Shown here: in pieces, positions 26,310-34,332 of the stretch | Layout: every line of letters begins with the position of its first letter | How positions within the stretch are numbered: the stretch's first letter is position 1 | NCBI GenBank assembly: GCA_028690035.1 | Contig: JAQVCA010000003.1 | Location: forward strand, 186,001 to 250,000 | DNA length: 64,000 nucleotides | Reading direction: 5' to 3' | From: Comamonas sp. | GTDB taxonomy: Bacteria; Pseudomonadota; Gammaproteobacteria; Burkholderiales; Burkholderiaceae_C | Notes under the pieces: model-generated | Seen by the model: the letters and a program-made list of their open reading frames with translations, nothing else | Databases searched by the model: none | Told to the model about the DNA's origin: nothing | Position numbers and translations under genes: made by a program

Positions 26310-26897
26310 ATGCAGAACTTGGAACCCTTACCGTTGGACGATCGCACCATCCTTTCGCGCCGTCATGTCGGCTGGTGTGCTGCTGCACTGCTGCTGGCAC
26401 TGGCGGGTTGCTCCAGCGCACCGCCGCAGCCACGCACCAGCACAGCGCCCACGCGCCGGCGCACCGACACACCCAGCCAGCGCGCCGCCGGAGCGCTGGC
26501 CTTGCCACCCGAGCAGCGCGAAGCCCTGCTGGCGCGCGCGCTGCTGGTGGTAAATACCCCCTACACCTACGGCGGCAACACGCCCGAAGGGGGCTTTGAC
26601 TGCAGCGGCCTGATCCAGTACGCCGTGCGCGGCATCCATGGCATCACCCAGCGCGCTTTGCCGCGCACCACCGCACAGTGGGCGCAGGTCAGCAGCCCGG
26701 TGGCAGGGCGGCGCCTGGAGCGCGGCGATTTTGTGTTCTTCAACACCTTGGGCAACCGCCATTCGCACATGGGCATCTTTGTGGGCAACGGTCAGTTTGT
26801 GCATGCCCCCTCCAGCGGCGGCACCGTGCAGCGCGTGCGCATGGACAACCCCTACTTTGCCAAGCGCTTTACCGAAGCGCGCAGCATCTTTGCATGA
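26310..26897 (+). CDS. NlpC/P60-family lipoprotein peptidoglycan endopeptidase
   Basis: Lipoprotein of about 195 residues. A basic head (LSRRHVGW) precedes a hydrophobic signal with lipobox LALAGC (Cys near 34), then a Pro/Arg/Thr-rich linker and the papain-like NlpC/P60 domain. Catalytic Cys lies in GGFDCSGL, His in RHSHMGIFVG, and the third polar His in FVHAPSSGG. It should cleave peptide cross-links or stems in the wall (MepS/Spr type). The ATG at 26310 is chosen because it opens the signal peptide and lies 6 bp after the -10 element; there is no ribosome site. Confidence 0.9.
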   Translation: MQNLEPLPLDDRTILSRRHVGWCAAALLLALAGCSSAPPQPRTSTAPTRRRTDTPSQRAAGALALPPEQREALLARALLVVNTPYTYGGNTPEGGFDCSGLIQYAVRGIHGITQRALPRTTAQWAQVSSPVAGRRLERGDFVFFNTLGNRHSHMGIFVGNGQFVHAPSSGGTVQRVRMDNPYFAKRFTEARSIFA

Positions 26898-26946
26898 CGG
26901 CATTGGCACGAATGCAGCATTTTCTTTTTTTCTAAAAAAACTGCGC

Positions 26947-26952
26947 TACAAT
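26947..26952 (+). promoter_or_regulatory. TACAAT -10 hexamer of the tRNA operon
   Basis: Located 69 bp before tRNA-Ala, after a T/A-rich stretch; no convincing -35 hexamer is seen. Confidence 0.55.
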
Positions 26953-27021
26953 CTTGGCTTCGCGGAGTTCTCCACGAGAGTCAGAAAGCAGCAAAAAACG
27001 CAAGTTGTTTGCCGCGCCCAA

Positions 27022-27097
<76 letters not shown>

Positions 27098-27138
27098 AAA
27101 TTTGACGGTCAGCAGCAATGCTGAAAGTTCTAGGAATT

Positions 27139-27214
27139 GACCCTATCGTCTAGAGGCCTAGGACATCACCCTTTCACGGTGAGTACCGGGGTTCGAATCC
27201 CCGTAGGGTCGCCA
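27139..27214 (+). tRNA. tRNA-Glu (TTC)
   Basis: Acceptor GACCCTA/TAGGGTC, anticodon loop CTTTCAC in a TCACC/GGTGA stem, T loop TTCGAAT, encoded GCCA end. Confidence 0.97.
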
Positions 27215-27263
27215 AGTTGTAGCACTTGGTTTGTGTACATACACAAGCGAAAGCTGCCTACCA

Positions 27264-27340
27264 GGAGTGGTAGTTCAGTTGGTTAGAATACCGGCCTGTC
27301 ACGCCGGGGGTCGCGGGTTCGAGTCCCGTCCACTCCGCCA
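27264..27340 (+). tRNA. tRNA-Asp (GTC)
   Basis: Acceptor GGAGTGG/CCACTCC, anticodon loop CTGTCAC in a CCGGC/GCCGG stem, T loop TTCGAGT, encoded GCCA end. Confidence 0.97.
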
Positions 27341-27350
27341 AATTCAAAAA

Positions 27351-27376
27351 GGAACTGCATTTGCAGTTCCTTTTTT
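27351..27376 (+). terminator. Terminator of the tRNA operon
   Basis: GGAACTGC-ATTT-GCAGTTCC hairpin followed by six T, directly after tRNA-Asp. Confidence 0.92.
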
Positions 27377-27467
27377 CGTTGGGGCTTGCGCGGTACGGGT
27401 ATGGTGAATCCATATCGCCATGGCCCTGTGAGCGTAGCAGTGTCTCAGGGCATTGCGGTGGGTTTTT

Positions 27468-28265
27468 TTATACGTCCTGCGAGTCCGTGGCAGCTTCTGG
27501 CGCCGCAAAGCAATCGCGGAACGTAAACACAGTGGACGTAAAAAACATGGCCGCCAAAGCCATGGCCGCCACTACCAGCAGCGCTCCTGCAGCGGTGCCA
27601 ATGACGGTGGAAAGCAGGCCGATGAGCAGCGCGAGCACGGCGCCAGTGAGGATGAACATCCCCATCCAGCCCAATCCGTAAACCATGAAGGCGCCGATGT
27701 TGCGCACGCACGCCACCAAGCTAAAGAACATGGCTTTCAGTGGCGGCGTGCCATGCCAGTGGATCAAGGCAGGGGCATGCCAAAACAGCAGCGACAAAGG
27801 CAGGTACAGCAGCATGGCCACCCACATGGCGCTCTGAAAGCTGCTGGTCTGCGCCATTTCTGGGGTGAGCGGTTGCAGGCCCAGGTACACACGGGCAAAT
27901 TCGCCACCATCGATAGCACTGGACACCAGCATCAACAGCCCAAAACCCAAGGCATAACAGGCCCCGAGTACGGCCAGGCCACGCAGGCGCTCGCGCCCAC
28001 TGCGAAATGCCACCAACAGCAACGCAGGGGTGGGGGTGCGTTCGCGCAGGGCCTCGGCGGCGGCCACCATCATCACCAGCGATGCCATGGGCAGCAGTGC
28101 CAGCGCCAAGGCTGTACCAATGACCGGCACCATGCTGGCCACCGACATCAATGCCATGCTGAGGAAGAACAATGCCGACAAGGCCAGCGGCTGGCTCCAG
28201 AAGGTTTTGATGCCCAGTTTGAGCCACTCCAGGCCAGTGCCGGGCCGAACGAGTTGTAGTTTCAT
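27468..28265 (-). CDS. BPSS1780-family inner-membrane protein
   Basis: Membrane protein of 265 residues with about six hydrophobic segments. It begins MKLQLVRPGTGLEWLKLGIKTFWSQPLAL, the recognisable opening of the BPSS1780 family, which is frequent in beta-proteobacteria. The start at 28265 is set by that conserved opening; a longer frame to 28337 adds unrelated residues. It lies 25 bp after thrB on the same strand and probably shares its transcript. Function is uncharacterised. Confidence 0.8.
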   Translation of the reverse strand: MKLQLVRPGTGLEWLKLGIKTFWSQPLALSALFFLSMALMSVASMVPVIGTALALALLPMASLVMMVAAAEALRERTPTPALLLVAFRSGRERLRGLAVLGACYALGFGLLMLVSSAIDGGEFARVYLGLQPLTPEMAQTSSFQSAMWVAMLLYLPLSLLFWHAPALIHWHGTPPLKAMFFSLVACVRNIGAFMVYGLGWMGMFILTGAVLALLIGLLSTVIGTAAGALLVVAAMALAAMFFTSTVFTFRDCFAAPEAATDSQDV

Positions 28266-28290
28266 GCGCTGTTTGTACCCGAAGTCGGCA

Positions 28291-29244
28291 TCACAGGGTG
28301 ATCGGCTGGGCGATGCGCTGACGCAGCACGCGCTCAAAGTGCGCAGGATCGTGGGGGGTCAGCAATGCCGCTTCGCGCGGCAGGTGGTAATCCCACAGGC
28401 GTGAGATCCAAAAACGCAGCGCGCCGGCACGCAGCATGTCGGGCAGCAGGGCGTGCTCGGCGGGTGTCAGGGTGCGCTCGGTTTGGTAGGCGCGCAGCAT
28501 GGCATCGGCCAGATCGGCGCGGTGGCTGCCATCGCGGTGGTCGATGCACCAATCGTTCAGCGCCACGCACAGATCGAACAGCCAGGTATCCACGCCCGCA
28601 AAGTAAAAGTCGAAAAAGCCGGTGAGCTGGTGGCCGTCGAACATCACGTTATCGCGGAACAGATCGGCATGTACCGGGCCGCGCGGCAGCTGGGCGTACA
28701 GCGCACCGCTGGCGATGTGGTTCTGGTGCGCCAGCTCGGCCTGCAGCAGCTGGGCGGCGTCGGCTGCCATGAACGGCAGCACCTGCGGGATGGTGGCATT
28801 CCACCAGGGCAGGCCGCGCAGATTGGGTTGCTGCAGCGGGTAATCCTGCCCGGCCAGGTGCATGCGCGCCAGCATCTGGCCCACGGCGGCGCAGTGCTGC
28901 GCATCGGGCGTCAGCTGGCTGGCGCCGTGCAGCTTTTGCACCACCGCAGCGGGCTTGCCGCACACGGTGTGCAGGATGGCGCCGGTGGCGGTGTCGGCCT
29001 GTGGATCGGGCACGGGAATGCCTTTGCGCGCCAGATGGCGCATCAGCTGCAGGTAAAACGGCAGCTGCTCGGCCGTGAGGCGCTCAAACAGGGTCAAGAC
29101 CCAATGGCCCTGGGTGGTATCGAGGAAGTAATTGGTGTTTTCAATGCCACCTTGGATACCGCGCAAACCGGTGAGTTGGCCCAGGGCCAGATGGTGCAGC
29201 AGGGCGCGCGCGTCGTCTTCGCTAACTTGGGTAAAAACAGCCAT
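28291..29244 (-). CDS. thrB: Homoserine kinase (ThrB, type II)
   Basis: Phosphorylates L-homoserine with ATP in threonine synthesis. The 317-residue protein belongs to the choline-kinase-like fold used by many alpha/beta-proteobacteria: MAVFTQVSEDDA, GIQGGIENTNYFL, catalytic loop PVHADLFRDNVMF (about 187-199), then FDFYFAGVDTWLFDLCVALNDW supplying the metal-binding acidic residue. The start matches the family N-terminus although no ribosome site is visible. A terminator separates it from the upstream DUF2782 gene, so it should have its own promoter. Confidence 0.93.
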   Translation of the reverse strand: MAVFTQVSEDDARALLHHLALGQLTGLRGIQGGIENTNYFLDTTQGHWVLTLFERLTAEQLPFYLQLMRHLARKGIPVPDPQADTATGAILHTVCGKPAAVVQKLHGASQLTPDAQHCAAVGQMLARMHLAGQDYPLQQPNLRGLPWWNATIPQVLPFMAADAAQLLQAELAHQNHIASGALYAQLPRGPVHADLFRDNVMFDGHQLTGFFDFYFAGVDTWLFDLCVALNDWCIDHRDGSHRADLADAMLRAYQTERTLTPAEHALLPDMLRAGALRFWISRLWDYHLPREAALLTPHDPAHFERVLRQRIAQPITL

Positions 29245-29279
29245 GGGAGGATGGGCAATGCGTTGGGGCGTGGAACATG

Positions 29280-29312
29280 AAAAAGCCCCGCGCGTGTGGT
29301 GTGCTGCGGGGC
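29280..29312 (-). terminator. Terminator between DUF2782 gene and thrB
   Basis: On the minus strand a GCCCCGC / GCGGGGC stem with a 14-nt loop is followed by five T. Confidence 0.8.
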
Positions 29313-29330
29313 CAGTGTGGGGGCCGGGGC

Positions 29331-29684
29331 TTAGAACTGCAGCGCTTTCCAGGTGCGGCGACCGTTGGTGCCGTCCTGTGCGGCATCCCTGCCGGGTTTG
29401 GCCGGTTCGACCTCATAGGCGGGCAGTGCGCCGGTCTTGGGCTGCACGGTGATGCTTTTGGTTTCACCGCCCACGCGCAGCTCGTCGATCTTGCTGCCAC
29501 GGTCTTCGTGGTGGATGCGTTCGATGCGCTGGTTGTGGCGATCGCGCTGGGGCGCAGGCGCTGCAACGCTGGCCGACCCAGCCGACTGGGCCGGGGCAGG
29601 CGAGGCGGCGGGCGTCTGTGCCATGGCCAAGGAGCTGACCAGCAAGCTGGCACCAAAAAGGGGGGTAAAAAAGGCTGCGCGCAT
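29331..29684 (-). CDS. DUF2782 secreted protein
   Basis: Protein of 117 residues with a cleavable signal peptide (cut near AMAQ, about residue 22), a low-complexity Ala/Pro stretch and the conserved DUF2782 core (RIERIHHEDRGSKIDELRVGGETKSITVQPKTGALPAYEV). It is divergent from polA, with thrB downstream, which is the usual setting of the family in this group. A TACAAT hexamer lies 6 bp before the ATG, so the mRNA is probably leaderless; a terminator follows the gene. Periplasmic, function unknown. Confidence 0.82.
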   Translation of the reverse strand: MRAAFFTPLFGASLLVSSLAMAQTPAASPAPAQSAGSASVAAPAPQRDRHNQRIERIHHEDRGSKIDELRVGGETKSITVQPKTGALPAYEVEPAKPGRDAAQDGTNGRRTWKALQF

Positions 29685-29690
29685 GGTTGC

Positions 29691-29696
29691 ATTGTA
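29691..29696 (-). promoter_or_regulatory. TACAAT -10 hexamer 6 bp before the DUF2782 ATG
   Basis: Exact TACAAT, divergent from the polA promoter 26 bp away; predicts a leaderless transcript. Confidence 0.5.
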
Positions 29697-29721
29697 GAGG
29701 CAGGGGGTGGGGTTGGGCAGG

Positions 29722-29727
29722 CACAAT
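29722..29727 (+). promoter_or_regulatory. CACAAT -10 hexamer 8 bp before the polA ATG
   Basis: The spacing predicts a leaderless polA mRNA. No ribosome site is present between hexamer and start. Confidence 0.45.
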
Positions 29728-29735
29728 CGTGGTCT

Positions 29736-32540
29736 ATGAGCACCTCTCCTACCTTGTTGCTGGTCGATGGATCCAGCTACCTGTACCGCGCTTACCACGC
29801 CATGCCCGATCTGCGCGCGGTGCCGGGCGACCCCAGCAGCCCGGCCACCGGGGCCATTCGTGGCATGGTCAATATGCTGCAGGTCTTGGACAAAGAGCCC
29901 CCCACGGCAGACGCGGCCTACGCCGTGTGCGTGTTCGATGCCAGCGGCCCCACCTTCCGCGATGCGTGGTACCCGCAGTACAAGGCCAACCGCTCGCCCA
30001 TGCCCGATGATTTGCGCAGCCAGATCGAACCCATCCACGAAGTGGTGCAGCTGCTGGGCTGGAAGGTGCTGTGCGTGCCGGGCGTGGAAGCCGACGACGT
30101 GATCGCCACCCTGGCGCAGCTGGCCGCCCGCCAGGGCGTGCAGGTGATCGTCTCCAGTGGCGACAAGGACTTGAGCCAGCTGGTCAACGAGCACATCACC
30201 ATCATCGACACCATGAACGGCAAGCGCCGCGACGTGGCCGGTGTGACGGCCGAGTTTGGCGTGCCGCCGCAGAAGATGATCGACTACCAGGCCCTGATTG
30301 GCGACACCGTGGACAACGTGCCCGGCGTGACCAAAGTCGGCCCCAAGACGGCGGCCAAATGGCTGGAGGAATACGGCACGCTGGACAACCTGATCGCCAA
30401 CGCCGACGCCATCAAGGGCGTGGCTGGGCAGAACCTGCGCGATGCCATCGCCTCAGGCCAACTGGCACTCAGCCGCCAGCTGGTCACCATGAAAACCGAT
30501 TGCGACCTGAGCGCCCATGCCCCGGGCCTGCCAGACTTGGCAGTGCTTCAAAAACAGGAGCTGGATGCGCTTAATCTGCGTCATTTTTACGACAAATATG
30601 GCTTAAAAGGCTTGTTGCGGGCGCTACCAGCTCCTAAAAAAGAAGCAATCAATGGCGGGCCGACGGGTCAAAGCGGCGACCTGTTCGACGCCGACGATGC
30701 CGCCAGCACCGAAGTGGCCGTGGCCGCGCAGCAGCGCGAGGTGCTCTACACCACCATCTTGACCGAGGCGCAGTTGCAGGAATGGCTGGCCAAGATTCAG
30801 AGCGCCGAGCTGACGGCCATCGACACCGAAACGGATTCTCTGGATGAAATGCGCGCGCACATCGTCGGCATTTCTTTGAGCGTGCAAGTGGGCGAGGCCG
30901 CCTATATCCCGCTGCGCCACGAAGGCATGGATGTGCCCGAGCAACTGCCGCTGGACTGGGTGCTGGCGCAACTGCAGCCCTGGCTGGAAGACGCCAGCAA
31001 GAAAAAGCTGGGCCAGCACGTCAAGTACGACCAGCATGTGTTTGCCAACCATGGCATCACCGTGCGCGGCTATGCGCACGACACCATGCTGCAAAGCTAT
31101 GTGCTGGAAGTGCACCGCCCGCACAACCTGACCAGCCTGGCGCTGCGCCACACCGGGCGCAGCGGCATCAGCTACGAAGACCTGTGCGGCAAGGGCAAAA
31201 ACCAAATTCCCTTTGCCCAAGTGCCTGTCGATCAGGCTGCAGCGTATTCCTGCGAAGACTCCGACCAGACGCTGAACGTGCACGAAGTGCTGTGGCCCCA
31301 GATTGCCGTCAACCCCAAACTGCGCCACATCTACGCGCTGGAAATGGCCACCAGCGAGGCGCTGTTTCGCATTGAGCGCAATGGCGTGCGCATCGACGCC
31401 GCCGAGCTGGCGCGCCAAAGCAACGACCTGGGCACGCGCATCGTGCAACTGGAGCAAGAGGCCTACGACCTTGCCGGTCAGCCGTTCAATATGGCCAGCC
31501 CCAAGCAGCTGGGCGAAATCTTTTTCGACAAGCTGGGCATGAGGTCGGTGAAAACAACCGCCACTGGCGCGCGCAGCACCGATGAAGAGGTGCTGGAAAA
31601 ACTGGCCGAAGACCACCCCCTGCCCGCCAAACTGCTGGAGCACCGCAGCCTGTCCAAACTCAAAGGCACCTACACCGACAAGCTCGCGCAGATGGCGCTG
31701 CCGCGCACGGGCCGCGTACACACGCACTACGCGCAGGCCGTGGCCGTGACGGGGCGTTTGTCCAGCAACGATCCCAATTTGCAAAACATTCCCGTGCGCA
31801 CCGCAGAAGGCCGCCGGGTGCGCGAAGCCTTTGTCGCGCCCGAGGGCAAGCTCATTGCCAGTGCCGACTATTCGCAAATTGAGCTGCGCATCATGGCCCA
31901 CCTCTCGGGCGACGAGGCGCTGCTGGCCGCCTTCCGTGATGGGCAGGACATCCACCGCGCCACCGCCGCCGAGGTGTTTGGCGTGGCGCTGGAGCAAGTC
32001 AGCAGCGAGCAGCGCCGCTTTGCCAAGGTGATCAACTTTGGCTTGATCTACGGCATGAGCAGCTTTGGTCTGGGCAAAAACTTGGGCATCGACACCAAAG
32101 CCGCCGCAGCCTACATCGACCGCTACTTTCAGCGCTACCCGGGCGTGAAGCGCTATATGGATGACACCGTGGCGCTGGCGCACGCGCAAGGCTATGTGGA
32201 AACGGTGTTTGGCCGTCGTTTGTACCTGCCCGACATCAACGGCGGCAACGGCCCGCGCAAAAAGGCGGCCGAGCGCGCCGCCATCAACGCGCCCATGCAG
32301 GGCACGGCGGCCGACCTGATCAAAAAAGCCATGGTGGCCGTGCAAGCCAAGCTGGATGCGGAAAACCCCGACATCTTGGTCATCATGCAGGTACACGACG
32401 AACTGGTGTTTGAGCTGCCCGCCAGCCAGGCCGACTGGGTGCGCGAGCACATTCCCGCCGTGATGGCGCAGGTGGCCGAGCTGAGCGTGCCCCTGCTGGC
32501 CGAAGTGGGCCTGGGCACGACGTGGGAACAGGCGCATTGA
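29736..32540 (+). CDS. polA: DNA polymerase I
   Basis: Gap-filling and Okazaki-fragment polymerase of 934 residues with all three domains. The 5'-3' exonuclease (about 1-275) shows LLVDGSSYLYRAYHA and GVEADDVIATLA with VSSGDKDLSQLV. The 3'-5' exonuclease (about 350-540) keeps its acidic residues: IDTETDSLD, then GQHVKYDQ and a YSCEDSDQT motif, so proofreading is expected. The polymerase domain holds SADYSQIELRIMAHLSGD, RRFAKVINFGLIYGMSSFGL and MQVHDELVFE. Residues about 274-303, in the linker after the first domain, overlap a palindromic repeat copy. The ATG at 29736 matches family N-termini. Confidence 0.97.
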   Translation: MSTSPTLLLVDGSSYLYRAYHAMPDLRAVPGDPSSPATGAIRGMVNMLQVLDKEPPTADAAYAVCVFDASGPTFRDAWYPQYKANRSPMPDDLRSQIEPIHEVVQLLGWKVLCVPGVEADDVIATLAQLAARQGVQVIVSSGDKDLSQLVNEHITIIDTMNGKRRDVAGVTAEFGVPPQKMIDYQALIGDTVDNVPGVTKVGPKTAAKWLEEYGTLDNLIANADAIKGVAGQNLRDAIASGQLALSRQLVTMKTDCDLSAHAPGLPDLAVLQKQELDALNLRHFYDKYGLKGLLRALPAPKKEAINGGPTGQSGDLFDADDAASTEVAVAAQQREVLYTTILTEAQLQEWLAKIQSAELTAIDTETDSLDEMRAHIVGISLSVQVGEAAYIPLRHEGMDVPEQLPLDWVLAQLQPWLEDASKKKLGQHVKYDQHVFANHGITVRGYAHDTMLQSYVLEVHRPHNLTSLALRHTGRSGISYEDLCGKGKNQIPFAQVPVDQAAAYSCEDSDQTLNVHEVLWPQIAVNPKLRHIYALEMATSEALFRIERNGVRIDAAELARQSNDLGTRIVQLEQEAYDLAGQPFNMASPKQLGEIFFDKLGMRSVKTTATGARSTDEEVLEKLAEDHPLPAKLLEHRSLSKLKGTYTDKLAQMALPRTGRVHTHYAQAVAVTGRLSSNDPNLQNIPVRTAEGRRVREAFVAPEGKLIASADYSQIELRIMAHLSGDEALLAAFRDGQDIHRATAAEVFGVALEQVSSEQRRFAKVINFGLIYGMSSFGLGKNLGIDTKAAAAYIDRYFQRYPGVKRYMDDTVALAHAQGYVETVFGRRLYLPDINGGNGPRKKAAERAAINAPMQGTAADLIKKAMVAVQAKLDAENPDILVIMQVHDELVFELPASQADWVREHIPAVMAQVAELSVPLLAEVGLGTTWEQAH
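30556..30646. repeat. Palindromic repeat copy 9 (inside polA)
   Basis: Arms AGGAGCTGGATGCGCTTAA (30556) and GGGCGCTACCAGCTCCTAAAA (30619); AGGAGCTGG and CCAGCTCCT pair perfectly. It is read in frame at the junction of the 5'-3' exonuclease and the rest of Pol I. Confidence 0.7.
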
Positions 32541-32571
32541 TGCGTTTGACATGGCACCTATCCTAAAAACA

Positions 32572-32660
32572 TAGCTGTTTGCGCTTGTAATTATTGGGTT
32601 TCAAGGTGTTTTCTTCCTGAAATCCTTTATCTATCAGCGCGTGCAGCTATTGTAAAAATA
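32572..32660. repeat. Palindromic repeat copy 10 (polA-azlC intergenic)
   Basis: Dimeric copy: TAGCTGTTTGCGCTTG..GGGTTTCAAGG and CCTGAAATCC..ATCAGCGCGTGCAGCTA. Confidence 0.8.
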
Positions 32661-32671
32661 TTGAGAAACGC

Positions 32672-33358
32672 GTGATTCACCCCTCCTCCTCCTGGACGCC
32701 TGCGGTGCGCATGGGCTTGTCCATTGCCGTGGCCACCGGGCTGTATGGCATCTCCTTTGGCGCGCTGGCCGTGGCGGCGGGCCTGTCGGTGTGGCAGGCA
32801 CAAGTGCTCAGTCTGCTGATGTTTACCGGCGGCTCGCAGTTTGCCTTTGTCGGCGTGCTGGCCGGTGGTGGCAGCGGCGCCGCAGCGGTGGGCGCAGCCA
32901 GCTTGCTGGGCGTGCGCAATGCCGTCTATGGCATGCAGATGCAGCGCCTCTTAGGCTTGCGCGGTTGGCGCAAGTGGCTGGCAGCGCAGGTCACGATCGA
33001 CGAATCGGCCGCCACCGCACTGGCGCAAAGCCAAGCGGACGAGCAGCACCGTGGCTTTTGGGTGGCTGGACTGGGCGTGTTTGTGCTGTGGAATGCCTGC
33101 ACCTTGCTGGGCGCGTGGCTGGGCGATGCGCTGGGCAACCCGGCGCAGTGGGGCCTGGATGGCGCGGCGGTGGCGGCGTTTTTGGGTTTGCTGTGGCCAC
33201 GCCTGCAGCAGCGCGAGCCGCTGGCGCTGGCCGTGGTGGCCGGAGTGCTCACGGCCAGCTTGGTGCCGTGGCTGCCACCGGGCTTGCCGATTGTGCTGGC
33301 CGCAGCGCTGGGCGTGCTCTGGGGCTGGTGGCAAGCTGCGCCAAGGAGCCGCGCATGA
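32672..33358 (+). CDS. azlC: AzlC-family branched-chain amino acid exporter subunit
   Basis: Large subunit (228 residues) of an AzlCD/YgaZH-type exporter of valine or related branched-chain amino acids. It has about six membrane helices; family features are GLSIAVATGLYGISFGALAVAAGLS, SLLMFTGGSQFAFVGVLAGG and LGVRNAVYGMQM. It starts at GTG 32672, just after a palindromic repeat copy, and ends overlapping azlD by four bases (ATGA). The substrate is inferred from the family. Confidence 0.88.
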   Translation: MIHPSSSWTPAVRMGLSIAVATGLYGISFGALAVAAGLSVWQAQVLSLLMFTGGSQFAFVGVLAGGGSGAAAVGAASLLGVRNAVYGMQMQRLLGLRGWRKWLAAQVTIDESAATALAQSQADEQHRGFWVAGLGVFVLWNACTLLGAWLGDALGNPAQWGLDGAAVAAFLGLLWPRLQQREPLALAVVAGVLTASLVPWLPPGLPIVLAAALGVLWGWWQAAPRSRA

Positions 33359-33675
33359 ACGCCCTGCTGGAGCACTGGTGGGGCTATCTGCTGCTGGCCT
33401 GCGCCTTGGCCTTTGTCACCAAACTGCTGGGCTATGCGGTGCCCGAGCGCTGGCTACAGCACCCGCGTATGGGCCAGATGGCCGCCAGCATGACGGTGGC
33501 TTTGCTCACCGCGCTGGTGGTGATGAACACCTTTTCTGCCGGGCAGCAGCTGGTGCTGGATGCGCGCTTGGCGGCGCTGGCCGTGGCTGCCCTGGCGCTG
33601 TGGCAACGTTTGCCGTTTTTGCTGGTGGTGGTGCTGGGCGCGGCGGCTGCCGCAGCGGTGCGTTGGTGGGCCTAG
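33355..33675 (+). CDS. azlD: AzlD-family branched-chain amino acid exporter subunit
   Basis: Small four-helix subunit (106 residues) partnering AzlC. AAGGAG (33342-33347) sits before the ATG, which overlaps the azlC stop. YAVPERWLQHP and the MNTFSAGQQLVLDARLAALAVAALAL block are typical of AzlD. It is hydrophobic throughout, without known catalytic residues. Confidence 0.88.
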   Translation: MNALLEHWWGYLLLACALAFVTKLLGYAVPERWLQHPRMGQMAASMTVALLTALVVMNTFSAGQQLVLDARLAALAVAALALWQRLPFLLVVVLGAAAAAAVRWWA

Positions 33676-33705
33676 GGCTGCGTTGCATTCAGGCCCGCTG
33701 TGCCG

Positions 33706-34230
33706 CTAACGCGCCTGCTCCAGCAGCCACAAAATGGCACCGGTCATGGTCAGATAGCGCAGAAATTTGCCCACCGCCATATAGGCCACGCAAGGCCAGA
33801 AGGGCAAATGCAACCAGCCCGCCACGGCGCACAGCGGGTCGCCCACCACCGGCAGCCAGCTGAGCAGGCAGGTCTTGGCGCCCCAGCGGCGCAGCCAGAT
33901 ACGCACCCGACGCTCGCGGCGGCCCAACGCCCGAGGTGGGGCGATGGGCGCGCTGTGCGCCTGCCTGCGCTGCTGGCGCGCCGCCTGCCAGGCGCGTTGC
34001 GCGCCCCGCCCCATCCACCAGCTGATGGCCCCGCCCAGGGTATTGCCTGCGGTGGCCACCGCCATCGTGGGCCAGAACAGATCGGGGCGCAGCTGCAGCA
34101 GGCCCACCACCGCAGGTTCGGAGCCCATGGGCAACAGCGTGGCCGATACCAGCGCAATGACAAACACGGTAGACAGACCAAACTCAGGCAGCGACAACCA
34201 GTGCAGTAGGGAGGGTATCCAAGCATCCAT
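33706..34230 (-). CDS. YqaA-family (DedA/VTT-like) membrane protein
   Basis: Inner-membrane protein of 174 residues with membrane segments at about 10-35, 45-75, and two near the C-terminus. It matches the YqaA branch of the DedA/VTT superfamily (SATLLPMGSEPAVVGLL near 29-45; GNTLGGAISWWMGR; WLPVVGDPLCAVAGWL). Relatives are linked to lipid scrambling or membrane homeostasis; the role here is unknown. The ATG at 34230 lies 6 bp after a TACACT hexamer, so the transcript is probably leaderless; the longer frame to 34272 would run through that element. Confidence 0.8.
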   Translation of the reverse strand: MDAWIPSLLHWLSLPEFGLSTVFVIALVSATLLPMGSEPAVVGLLQLRPDLFWPTMAVATAGNTLGGAISWWMGRGAQRAWQAARQQRRQAHSAPIAPPRALGRRERRVRIWLRRWGAKTCLLSWLPVVGDPLCAVAGWLHLPFWPCVAYMAVGKFLRYLTMTGAILWLLEQAR

Positions 34231-34236
34231 CGGGCA

Positions 34237-34242
34237 AGTGTA
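34237..34242 (-). promoter_or_regulatory. TACACT -10 hexamer 6 bp before the YqaA-family ATG
   Basis: TANNNT-type hexamer with no space for a ribosome site; divergent from the dusB promoter. Confidence 0.45.
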
Positions 34243-34284
34243 GGTGGATTGCGCATACCCCAGGCTGCCCAAAATTTAGGCAGC

Positions 34285-34290
34285 TACAAT
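34285..34290 (+). promoter_or_regulatory. TACAAT -10 hexamer for dusB-fis
   Basis: Exact TACAAT 42 bp before the dusB start codon, leaving a leader of about 35 nt. Confidence 0.5.
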
Positions 34291-34332
34291 ACGCCCCCTG
34301 CGCCGTTGCCCTCACCCCCTGGATTGCCCCCG

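Noticed and set aside
30624-32552. 642-codon minus-strand frame opposite polA
   Set aside because: Antisense shadow of conserved Pol I motifs; composition typical of such shadows.
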